Shown here in pieces: positions 43,437 through 51,249 of a DNA stretch of 64,000 bases. Origin of the DNA: Desulfogranum mediterraneum DSM 13871 (GTDB lineage: Bacteria; Desulfobacterota; Desulfobulbia; Desulfobulbales; Desulfobulbaceae). Under the pieces are notes generated by a model that saw nothing but the letters and a program-made list of their open reading frames with translations, searched no databases and was not told the DNA's origin. Both the position numbers and the translations under genes were made by a program. Positions within the stretch are counted from its first letter, which is position 1, and every line of letters begins with the position of its first letter. The stretch lies in NCBI RefSeq assembly GCF_000429965.1, contig NZ_AUCW01000014.1:118026-182025 (forward strand), read 5' to 3'.

Positions 43437-45029
43437 ATGACGATATATGATCTGGGTAAGGAGCCGGTCAGTGCAGAGCAACCAGCGGGCACGGATATCA
43501 CCTATGGCGAGGACTACCAGGCCCTGACCGAGGAGGTAAAGAAACTCTCCTCCCCCACTGCTGATTCGGCCGTGGACTGGTCGAAGATAGCGGAACTGAG
43601 CCAAAAGATCCTGGAACAGGAGTCGAAAAACCTTCTGGTTGCCTCCTACCTCTGCATTGCCCTGGGTCATACCCAGGGACTCAGGGGCTGCGCTCTCGGT
43701 ATCCATGTGATCAGGGTCTTGCTCGACACCTTCTGGGACCAGCTCTACCCGCCCAAAAAAAGGAAGAAAGGCAGGATCAATGCCCTGGTCTGGTGGAGTG
43801 AGACCCTCAACGAGCTGCTTGCAGAGCTGGGGCCTGAAACCTGGGAGCCGGAGCAGCGGGCAGAGGCCATCGATGATCTTGAGGCCATCGATGCCTTTAT
43901 TGGCGAACAGCTCCCTGACGGTCCCCTGCTCCGCACCCTGGTCGACACCCTGGCCAGCCGCCTGCAGCTTCCGGTCGATGACGGCGTCGAAGAGCCGGAC
44001 ACGGAGCAGCCCCCCCATGGGGGGGGCGCAGCCGACGTTCGGGAGCCTGCGGCTCTGCCACAGCCTGCTGTCCCCCAGGCCCCACCTGTCCCCCAGGCGG
44101 CTGGGGACAATGGGGCACCTGGGGACAATGGCCAGGAGGGGGATGATGGGGCTGCCTACTTCCACGCCGGTTTCGACTTTCTCTGCAGCTCAGCAACCAA
44201 GCTCTTTGCCGAGGACTCCGGGAGCCCCATTTCCTATCAGCTTAATCGCCTGGCAGCCTGGAGCCAGGTGGAGGTGTTGCCGCCGGCCACCGATGGTGAG
44301 ACCATGCTGCCCCCGCCGGATGAGCAGCTGATCTCGCTGCTTCAGGGCCAGTACCAGACAGCACGCTGGTCGGACCTGCTCAGCACCGCAGAGGGACACG
44401 TCCGCCAATATCTATTTTGGCTGGACTTGAGCTACTGGGTGGCCACGGCCCTCCAGCAACTTGGCGCGACCACGGCTGCGCTGGCGGTGGAAAACGATAC
44501 CCGCCTCTATCTTAAGCGCCTGCCAACCATCGAGACCTTCTCTTTCCAGGGAGGTTTGCCCTTTGCCGGCCAGGCTACCAGGGCATGGCTCCGGCAGGGG
44601 GCTGAGGCCGGGCCCGACGCAGCTGGAACGGCCAGCAGCACAGGAGGCGATGATACCCTTAGAGCCTGCCAGGCCAAGGCCCTGGAGCGTGTCGGCCGCC
44701 AGGGGCTCTCTGCAGCAGTCCGCTATTTTCAGGAAAACAGTGACCCCATCACCAGCCAGAGGGTCCGTTTTCGCCATGACCTGGCGCTATGCCGCCTGAT
44801 GCTGCAGGGCAAGAAGAGTGAGCCGGCGCTTCCCTTTGCTGAGCGGATCCTCGAGGTCATCGACCGGAGGGAACTTGAAGCCTGGGAACCGGAGCTTGCC
44901 CTGGAGGGCTTGCTCCTTGTCCACCACTGTTTTCAGCAGGAGGTCGGCGAAGAGTGGCGCCACCGCAGCCGCCTCCTCCGGGACCGCCTGATGCTGCTGG
45001 CACCGGAAAAACTCATAAATTCATTTTGA
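43437..45029 (+). CDS. tssA: T6SS cap/assembly protein TssA
   Basis: 530 residues from ATG 43437. The ImpA_N domain is clear: NLLVASYLCIALGHTQGLRGCALGIHVIRVLLDTFWDQLYPP. A Pro/Gly/Asp-rich linker (about 190-235) leads to a VasJ/EvpK-like C-terminal helical domain with LTRACQAKAL-type and FRHDLALCRLMLQGKKSEPALPFAERIL segments. TssA coordinates baseplate priming and tail polymerisation. The next gene, tssB, is separated by 290 bp that contain a dispersed repeat. Confidence 0.9.
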   Translation: MTIYDLGKEPVSAEQPAGTDITYGEDYQALTEEVKKLSSPTADSAVDWSKIAELSQKILEQESKNLLVASYLCIALGHTQGLRGCALGIHVIRVLLDTFWDQLYPPKKRKKGRINALVWWSETLNELLAELGPETWEPEQRAEAIDDLEAIDAFIGEQLPDGPLLRTLVDTLASRLQLPVDDGVEEPDTEQPPHGGGAADVREPAALPQPAVPQAPPVPQAAGDNGAPGDNGQEGDDGAAYFHAGFDFLCSSATKLFAEDSGSPISYQLNRLAAWSQVEVLPPATDGETMLPPPDEQLISLLQGQYQTARWSDLLSTAEGHVRQYLFWLDLSYWVATALQQLGATTAALAVENDTRLYLKRLPTIETFSFQGGLPFAGQATRAWLRQGAEAGPDAAGTASSTGGDDTLRACQAKALERVGRQGLSAAVRYFQENSDPITSQRVRFRHDLALCRLMLQGKKSEPALPFAERILEVIDRRELEAWEPELALEGLLLVHHCFQQEVGEEWRHRSRLLRDRLMLLAPEKLINSF

Positions 45030-45099
45030 TTTCCTTGTCCATGCTGCTACAATTTTATAAATTATCGCATCTGTAATCGATTGTTTTTTTGTCTCTTCA

Positions 45100-45260
45100 G
45101 GGTGCTTTGAAAAGGTAGATTTTTCGATCAAGATCAGGTACGCGCAGACTCCGAGGCATGGTAAAAATGGTACCGCAGGCATATAACTGATATTCCGAGG
45201 ATACAATTTTTACCATAACGCAGAGCTTGGAAGAAAAAGCCATTTTTCAAGGTAGCCTTT
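45100..45260. repeat. Dispersed intergenic repeat, copy 2, inside the T6SS operon
   Basis: About 160 bp between tssA and tssB. Its ends are imperfect inverted repeats (GGTGCTTTGAAAA at 45101-45113 against TTTTTCAAGGTAGCC at 45243-45257). Inside, ATGGTAAAAAT (45158-45168) is the inverse of ATTTTTACCAT (45206-45216), so the transcript can fold into a long hairpin. The core is shared with copy 1. The 61-residue minus-strand frame across it is not a gene. Confidence 0.72.
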
Positions 45261-45319
45261 AATCGATTCTGTTCTCCCGCGCCCTGCCCTACCCCTTATC
45301 CAGCCAACAGGAGGATACT

Positions 45320-45805
45320 ATGTCTCAAGAAGGATCCGTTGCCCCCAAGGAACGCGTGAACGTGGTCTACAAGCCCGCCACCGGTGATGCCCAGGAAGAG
45401 GTTGAACTTCCGCTCAAGATTCTGGTGATGGGCGATTACACCCGGCAGGAGGATGACACCGCACTGGAAGATCGGAAGGCGATTAATATCGACAAGGACA
45501 ACTTCAACGATGTGCTTGCAGGCCAGAAGCTCAGGCTGGACACCTTTGTCAAGAATGAACTCGATGAAGACCCCGAAGCCCAGCTGCACCTTGATCTGGA
45601 TTTCAAATCGCTCCACGATTTCGACCCTGACGCGATCATCAAAAAAATTCCGGAACTCAACAAGCTGCTTGAGCTGAGAGAGGCCTTGAAGGCGGTGAAG
45701 GGTCCCCTGGGCAACATCCCTGATTTCAAGAAAAAAGTGAGTTCCTTGGTCACCGATGAGAGCGCCAGGGCCAGACTGCTCGCTGAACTTGGGATAGAAG
45801 AATAG
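45320..45805 (+). CDS. tssB: T6SS contractile sheath small subunit TssB
   Basis: 161 residues with the TssB/VipA hallmarks RVNVVYKPATGDAQEEVELPLKILVMGDYT and LHDFDPDAIIKKIPELNKLLELREALKAVKGPLGN. Together with TssC it builds the contractile sheath around the Hcp tube. AGGAGG precedes the ATG. Nine bases separate it from tssC. Confidence 0.97.
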   Translation: MSQEGSVAPKERVNVVYKPATGDAQEEVELPLKILVMGDYTRQEDDTALEDRKAINIDKDNFNDVLAGQKLRLDTFVKNELDEDPEAQLHLDLDFKSLHDFDPDAIIKKIPELNKLLELREALKAVKGPLGNIPDFKKKVSSLVTDESARARLLAELGIEE

Positions 45806-45814
45806 GAGAGAACC

Positions 45815-47302
45815 ATGGCAGATGCCAGTGAACAAAAAAAAGCAGCAGTTGATCAGGCAGAACAGCAGGAGCTTTCCCTGCTCGATGAGATAGTCCAGGC
45901 CACCAGGGTCCAACCCGGAGACGAGGGGTATGCGGTTACCAGACAGGGCGTGCAGGCCTTCATCGATGAGCTGCTCAAACCCGGACGGGAAACGGCGAAG
46001 ATCAGCCAGGGGCTGGTGGATGAGATGATTGCCGAACTTGACCAGAAGCTCTCCCTGCAGATGAACACCATTCTCCACAACAGCGACTTTCAGAAACTGG
46101 AGTCTGCCTGGCGTTCATTAAAGTACCTGGTCGACCATACCGATTTTCGGGAGAATACCAAGGTCGAGCTGCTCAACGTGAGCAAACAGGACCTGATTGA
46201 TGATTTTGAGGACGCGCCGGAGATTGTCAAATCAGGCCTCTATAAACTCTCCTACACCGAGGAGTACGGCCAGTTCGGCGGCCAGCCCTACGGAATGATG
46301 GTGGGAAATTATGACTTTGGCCCCGGCAACCAGGACATCGCCCTGCTCCAGAATATTGCCGGCGTGGCCACCATGGCCCATGCCCCCTTTACCGCTGCAG
46401 CCGGGCCAAGCTTTTTCGGACTCGATGACTTTAACGGTCTGCCCAACCTGAAGGATCTGAAATCCATCTTTGAGGGCCCACAATACACCAAGTGGAGATC
46501 ACTGCGCCAATCCGAAGACGCCCGTAACATTGGCCTGGCCCTGCCGCGTTTTCTGCTACGGCTCCCCTATGGCCCGGAAAACAATCCCACAAAATCATTC
46601 AACTATACGGAAGACGTCTCTGCCGACAACGACGCCTTCTGCTGGGGTAATGCAGCCTTTGCCTTTACCTCCAGGGTTGCCGACAGCTTTGCCAAGTATC
46701 GCTGGTGCGCCAACATCATCGGCCCCCAGGGCGGAGGCGCGGTTGAAGATCTCCCCATGTACCAGTATGAGGCCATGGGCGAGATACAAAACAAGATTCC
46801 AACCCAGATCGAAATTTCTGATCGCAAAGAGTTTGAACTGGCTGAGGAGGGCTTTATGGCCCTGACCATGCGCAAGGGCAGCGATAATGCGGCCTTCTTC
46901 TCTGCAAACTCCATCCAGCAGGCCAAGACCTTTGCCAACACCCCGGAAGGGAAACAGGCTGAGCTCAACTACAAGCTCGGCACCCAGCTGCCCTACACCT
47001 TTGTGGTGAGCCGTCTTGCCCACTACCTTAAGGTTATTCAGCGGGAAAATATCGGAACCTGGAAGGATCGCGGAGAACTGGAAGACGAGTTGAACAAGTG
47101 GATCGGTCAATATGTCTCTGACCAGGAGAACCCGGGAAAGGGGGTGAGAAGTCGTCGTCCCCTGCGTAAGGCGCAGATCACGGTATCCGATGTTGAGGGA
47201 GAACCTGGCTGGTATAAGGTCAACATGGCGATCCAACCTCATTTCAAGTACATGGGCGCATCTTTCACCCTCTCGCTGGTGGGCAAGCTCGATAAGTCCT
47301 GA
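45815..47302 (+). CDS. tssC: T6SS contractile sheath large subunit TssC
   Basis: 495 residues, standard TssC/VipB: ESAWRSLKYLVDHTDFRENTKVELLNVSK, YGMMVGNYDFGPGNQDIALLQNIAGVATMAHAPFTAAAGP, WGNAAFAFTSRVADSFAKYRWCANI and the C-terminal sheath strands. The N-terminal region (LLDEIVQATRVQPGD) corresponds to the segment recognised by ClpV in other systems. Preceded by AGGAGAG. Confidence 0.97.
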   Translation: MADASEQKKAAVDQAEQQELSLLDEIVQATRVQPGDEGYAVTRQGVQAFIDELLKPGRETAKISQGLVDEMIAELDQKLSLQMNTILHNSDFQKLESAWRSLKYLVDHTDFRENTKVELLNVSKQDLIDDFEDAPEIVKSGLYKLSYTEEYGQFGGQPYGMMVGNYDFGPGNQDIALLQNIAGVATMAHAPFTAAAGPSFFGLDDFNGLPNLKDLKSIFEGPQYTKWRSLRQSEDARNIGLALPRFLLRLPYGPENNPTKSFNYTEDVSADNDAFCWGNAAFAFTSRVADSFAKYRWCANIIGPQGGGAVEDLPMYQYEAMGEIQNKIPTQIEISDRKEFELAEEGFMALTMRKGSDNAAFFSANSIQQAKTFANTPEGKQAELNYKLGTQLPYTFVVSRLAHYLKVIQRENIGTWKDRGELEDELNKWIGQYVSDQENPGKGVRSRRPLRKAQITVSDVEGEPGWYKVNMAIQPHFKYMGASFTLSLVGKLDKS

Positions 47303-47379
47303 TAGTCAAGAGGCTTGCAGGCAGCCTGCAGAACGGCCCAGGCAGGGCACCGCCAGGTCACGGATTTTGACCTGATCCG

Positions 47380-47414
47380 GGAGGCAGGAGGCTGGAGCCA
47401 GGACCTCTGCCTCC
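47380..47414 (+). other. Stem-loop between tssC and hcp
   Basis: GGAGGCAG (47380-47387) pairs with CTGCCTCC (47407-47414) around an inner CTGG/CCAG hairpin; a smaller GGTCA/TGACC hairpin lies at 47357-47372. No U-tract. It may mark an mRNA processing or stabilising site that sets apart the strongly needed hcp message. Confidence 0.45.
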
Positions 47415-47471
47415 TGCAAAGAAACAAAGCGAGTCCTTCTCATTATCTCATCCTCTAAAAGGAGAAACCAG

Positions 47472-47960
47472 ATGGCAAATACGATGTACCTTAAGGTGAA
47501 AGGAGCAAGCCAGGGAGATATTAAAGGCGACTGCAGCCAGTCCGGTCGTGAAAACGCGATCCTGGTATACAGCCTGGAACATTCCGTGGAGATCCCCCGC
47601 GACACCCATTCCGGCTTACCCACAGGGCAGAGAATCCACAAGCCGCTCACCATCCAAAAACACAAGGATCAAGCCAGCCCCCTCCTCTTTCAGGCCTGCT
47701 GCACCGGTGAACAGATCACCAGCTTTGAACTCGATTTTTATCGGGTCAGCCCCAAGGGTCAGGAAGAACATTACTTCACCATCAAGCTGGAAAATGCGAT
47801 CATCGTGGCTATGCGGGAGTTTACCCCCACCACCTTCCTGGAGGAAAACAAGTCCTACCATGACATGGAAGAGGTTTCTTTTTCCTATGAAAAGATTGTC
47901 TGGACCTACGAGCCCGACGGTATCGAGGCCGAAGATGACTGGAAATCTCCCAAATCATAA
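47472..47960 (+). CDS. hcp: T6SS tube protein Hcp
   Basis: 162 residues, the normal Hcp size. Diagnostic stretches: MYLKVKGASQGDIKGDCSQSGRENAILVYSLEHSVEIPRD, HKPLTIQKHKD-like (HKPLTIQKHKDQASPLLFQACCTGE) and the C-terminal EVSFSYEKIVWTYEPDG. Hexamers stack into the inner tube pushed out by sheath contraction. AAAAGGAG lies eight bases before the ATG, one of the strongest ribosome sites in the cluster, as expected for the most abundant component. Confidence 0.97.
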   Translation: MANTMYLKVKGASQGDIKGDCSQSGRENAILVYSLEHSVEIPRDTHSGLPTGQRIHKPLTIQKHKDQASPLLFQACCTGEQITSFELDFYRVSPKGQEEHYFTIKLENAIIVAMREFTPTTFLEENKSYHDMEEVSFSYEKIVWTYEPDGIEAEDDWKSPKS

Positions 47961-48032
47961 ACCTCTACTCCAGGGGCATGATCCGACCACCAGGCCTGGC
48001 GGTAACTCATCCCCTGCCCTGGACAGGGGTTT

Positions 48033-48449
48033 ATGATCCTCCAGGAACGCCTGCTTGAGCGTATCGGTCGGCTTGAAGAACCAGAGCCGCAGCAGCCGCT
48101 GACACCAAGCGCCAGGCAGGTGAACTCTATCATTGCCCACCTGCTCAGATTGCTCAATACCCGCCAGGGAAGTGTCACCATTGCCCCGGACTTCGGCGTG
48201 CCCGACATGACCAATATCCCGGGAGACAGTATCCAGGAGGCGCGGCAGCGCATCGAAGAGGTGATTCAAGAGGTGGTGCAGAAGTATGAGCCGCGACTCA
48301 AAGACATCAGACTGATCATGCAGCATGAAGACCAGGAGAATTTTTCTTTACGATTCAGGCTGGAGGCCAACCTTGCAGAGCAGGAGGAGATACCGGTGAT
48401 CTTTGAGACCGTGGTCTCCACAGAGGGTAAAATAAGCATTTCTTCGTAG
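48033..48449 (+). CDS. tssE: T6SS baseplate protein TssE
   Basis: 138 residues of the gp25 lysozyme-like baseplate family. LLERIGRLEE at the start, the core LRLLNTRQGSVTIAPDFGVPDMTN and IEEVIQEVVQKYEPRLKDIRL are typical. TssE is part of the baseplate wedge and starts sheath assembly. It is 72 bp after hcp and 18 bp before tssF. Confidence 0.94.
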   Translation: MILQERLLERIGRLEEPEPQQPLTPSARQVNSIIAHLLRLLNTRQGSVTIAPDFGVPDMTNIPGDSIQEARQRIEEVIQEVVQKYEPRLKDIRLIMQHEDQENFSLRFRLEANLAEQEEIPVIFETVVSTEGKISISS

Positions 48450-48467
48450 GCAAGGCAGGGGATCCGG

Positions 48468-50204
48468 ATGGACGTCTATTCCAAATATTATGAACAGGAG
48501 CTCTATAACCTCAGGCAACTTGCCCGGGAGTTTGCCGAGGTTCACCCTGCCATTGCGCCCATGCTCAGCGGCCAGGCGGCCGACCCTGATGTGGAGAGGC
48601 TGCTCGAAGGCACGGCCTTTCTCAGCGGCCTGCTCAGGCAGAAGATTGATGATCATCTGCCGGAAGTCATCCATTCGCTGACCAACTTCATCTTCCCCCA
48701 CTTCCTCAAGAGTATCCCTGCCGTCTCTCTGGTCCGCTTTACCCCCAAAAAAGGCCTGCAGGAGCCCCTCCTGATCCAGGCCGGCACTGAGCTGGGCGCC
48801 AACAGGGTTGATCAGGTTTCCGCCACCTTTAAGACCTGCTTTGACTGCACGGTCCAACCCCTTGCAATCACCAGGATCAGCAACAGCGGCTCCGCAGCCG
48901 GCGGCCAACAGATCACGGTGGAGTTCCGCCTTAGCGGACCGGGCCTGGACACCTGGATCCCTGAGAAGCTGGCCTTTTATATCGGCGGCAGCTACTCCAG
49001 GGCCGCTGACCTGTTCTACCTCCTGACCAGAAAGCTGCGCAGGATTGTCGCAGAGTCCGAGGAGGGGGGCAAGGGCATTAGCCTTGCTGCTCAGTCGCTG
49101 CAGCCCACCGCCTTTGAGCGCAAAAACAGCCTGCTCCCCTATCCCGGAAACTCCTTTCCAGGGTTTCGTTATCTCCAGGAATACTTCCTGCTCCCCCATA
49201 AGTTTCTTTTTCTGGAGTTGAGGGGGCTCGGGGAGTGGACCGATCGGGGCACAGGGACAGGTTTTCGCCTCTGCTTTGAACTGGAACCATCGACCCTGAC
49301 CCTGCCGAACCTGGGCCTGGACGCCCTGTTGCTCTCTACGGTCCCGGTCATCAACCTCTTCAGCCACGAGGCAGATCCCATCCTCCAGGATCACAGTCGG
49401 GACAAGATCATGGTCAGCCCTGCCCTGAAGGAGGGCAGGCGGCCTGAAATATACTCCGTTGACCGGGTTACCGGTTATACCCGGGGGGCCATGGTAAAAA
49501 AAGAATACCACTCGGCATCGCTCTTCGGAGCAGGGAGGGTGGGCAACAGTTACGGCCTGTTGCACTCGATCTCCAAGGTCTCCAACAGGCCGGAGTTGTC
49601 GCTCCAGTTTTCCTACCCCCCTGAGGAGTTGGAGCTGGCGGAGGAGACCATCTCGGTGTCTCTGACCTGCACCAACGGAGATATTCCCCAACAGTTGAAA
49701 CTTGGCGACGTCTGCAGGCCGACCTCACAGACCCCTGAACTGGTGGAGTTCAGCAACCTGATGAAACCCACCCTCTCCATCGACCCTCCGCTCTCCGGGA
49801 GCCTGCTCTGGAAACTTTTATCCCACCTCTCTTTGAACCTCCTGAGCCTCTCCACCGTGGAAAACCTGACAGAGCTCCTGGAACTCTATGTCTTTAAACA
49901 GGATCGGGACCAGGGTCGGGTGGCTTCCAATCTAAAAAGGATTCAAGGAATTGAAGAGTTTGAGGTCACCCCGACCAACAGGCTGATTCGGGGCCAGATG
50001 ATGCGGGGGCAGAAGATTCGCCTGACCGCCAGGAGCGACCATTTTGCAGGTACGGGTGACTTCTGCCTGTTCGGCATGGTTTTGGACCAGTTATTTTCTG
50101 AATATTGCAGCATGAATACCTTTATTCAGCTGGACATTATAGATAGCGTCAGTGGAGAGACCTACCCATGGCCAACTCGGGTCGGCAACAAAACATTGAT
50201 CTAG
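48468..50204 (+). CDS. tssF: T6SS baseplate protein TssF
   Basis: 578 residues. N-terminal YYEQELYNLRQLAREFAEVHPAIAPMLSGQAADPDVERLLEGTAFL is the TssF/VasA signature. SLLGDVCRPT-like (KLGDVCRPTSQTPELVEFSNL) and the C-terminal FCLFGMVLDQLFSEYCSMNTFIQL are also conserved. Forms the wedge with TssG and TssE. Its end overlaps tssG by 37 bp. Confidence 0.96.
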   Translation: MDVYSKYYEQELYNLRQLAREFAEVHPAIAPMLSGQAADPDVERLLEGTAFLSGLLRQKIDDHLPEVIHSLTNFIFPHFLKSIPAVSLVRFTPKKGLQEPLLIQAGTELGANRVDQVSATFKTCFDCTVQPLAITRISNSGSAAGGQQITVEFRLSGPGLDTWIPEKLAFYIGGSYSRAADLFYLLTRKLRRIVAESEEGGKGISLAAQSLQPTAFERKNSLLPYPGNSFPGFRYLQEYFLLPHKFLFLELRGLGEWTDRGTGTGFRLCFELEPSTLTLPNLGLDALLLSTVPVINLFSHEADPILQDHSRDKIMVSPALKEGRRPEIYSVDRVTGYTRGAMVKKEYHSASLFGAGRVGNSYGLLHSISKVSNRPELSLQFSYPPEELELAEETISVSLTCTNGDIPQQLKLGDVCRPTSQTPELVEFSNLMKPTLSIDPPLSGSLLWKLLSHLSLNLLSLSTVENLTELLELYVFKQDRDQGRVASNLKRIQGIEEFEVTPTNRLIRGQMMRGQKIRLTARSDHFAGTGDFCLFGMVLDQLFSEYCSMNTFIQLDIIDSVSGETYPWPTRVGNKTLI

Positions 50205-51190
50205 AGCAGCTCCTGTTGGAGCATGGCCGGCAGGTTCCCTTTGTCCAGGTTCTCCGCCTCCTCCGGCTGATCCTGATCAAGAGGGCAGGTGATCCCCGCG
50301 GCTATGACCAGGTCTTTGACTTTATCCGCTGCCGGGCAGAGTTAGGCCTGGATTTCCCAGGGACCGATGTTGTCAGGGTGGAACAGATTGAACAAAAAAA
50401 GGGTGCGCTCTATCGGGTAACCCTGGCCTTTATGGGACTCTACGGCCCCTCTTCACCCCTACCGACCTTTTATACCGAAGACCTGCTTGAGGAACAGCGA
50501 GAGGAGCACTCGATTACCCGGGACTTCCTCGATGTCATCAACCAGCCCTTTTTTCAGCACTGTTTCGAGATCTGGGAAAAATATTCCATTCTCCATCAAC
50601 TCGCTGAAAACCGTCACAGTCAGATCTATGACCAGCTCTTCAGCCTGCTTGGTCTGGGCGGCGAGCATGCCCGGCTGGCACTCCGGCAGAGTCGACGCTT
50701 TCTTCCCTATATCGGTCTGGCCAGCCAGGCACCCCGCTCTGCTGCAGGCCTGCGCACCATCATCGCCCATTGCCTCCAGCTCCAGGCAGTTGAAATCGAG
50801 CAGTGTGTGCACTACCTGGCGGTGATTGCTCCGGAACAGCGTTGCTCCCTGGGCCGGAACAATCACTGCCTTGGGGAAGACGCGCACCTTGGCCGCCAGC
50901 TCCTCGATATGATGGGAAAGTTTCGCATCTGCCTCGGCCCTTTGAGCGGCCGGAGCCTGCAAGAAGTTTTGCCCGACACCCCGGCCTACGGTTTGCTCTG
51001 TGAGTGTGTGCGCTTCTATCTCGATCAACCCCTGTTGTGGGATATCGAGGTAGAGGTTGCGGCAGAAGACCTGCATACCTGTCAACCCGGGAGAGCCCAC
51101 TGGGGAAAACTGGGCTGGAATACCTGGCTGTTTAGCGGAGAGGGCACGCCCTCTCCGGGAAAGGTACCGCTCTGCGGGTCTGCAGGGTGA
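50168..51190 (+). CDS. tssG: T6SS baseplate protein TssG
   Basis: 340 residues, TssG/VasB family: VPFVQVLRLLRLI near the start, YRVTLAFMGLYGPSSPLPTFYTEDLL, FLDVINQPFFQHCFEIWEKY and the C-terminal GPLSGRSLQEVLPD. Two copies of TssF bind one TssG in the wedge. The 37-bp overlap with tssF suggests coupled translation. Confidence 0.95.
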   Translation: MANSGRQQNIDLEQLLLEHGRQVPFVQVLRLLRLILIKRAGDPRGYDQVFDFIRCRAELGLDFPGTDVVRVEQIEQKKGALYRVTLAFMGLYGPSSPLPTFYTEDLLEEQREEHSITRDFLDVINQPFFQHCFEIWEKYSILHQLAENRHSQIYDQLFSLLGLGGEHARLALRQSRRFLPYIGLASQAPRSAAGLRTIIAHCLQLQAVEIEQCVHYLAVIAPEQRCSLGRNNHCLGEDAHLGRQLLDMMGKFRICLGPLSGRSLQEVLPDTPAYGLLCECVRFYLDQPLLWDIEVEVAAEDLHTCQPGRAHWGKLGWNTWLFSGEGTPSPGKVPLCGSAG

Positions 51191-51249
51191 ACAGGCGCGG
51201 CTACGGTTTCACGCCTATTTTCTTAACAATCTCTCCTTAAGGGGTTTCC

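Noticed and set aside
45021..45206. 61-residue minus-strand ORF between tssA and tssB
   Set aside because: It is a translation of the dispersed repeat; the corresponding frame in copy 1 is interrupted, and there is no ribosome site.
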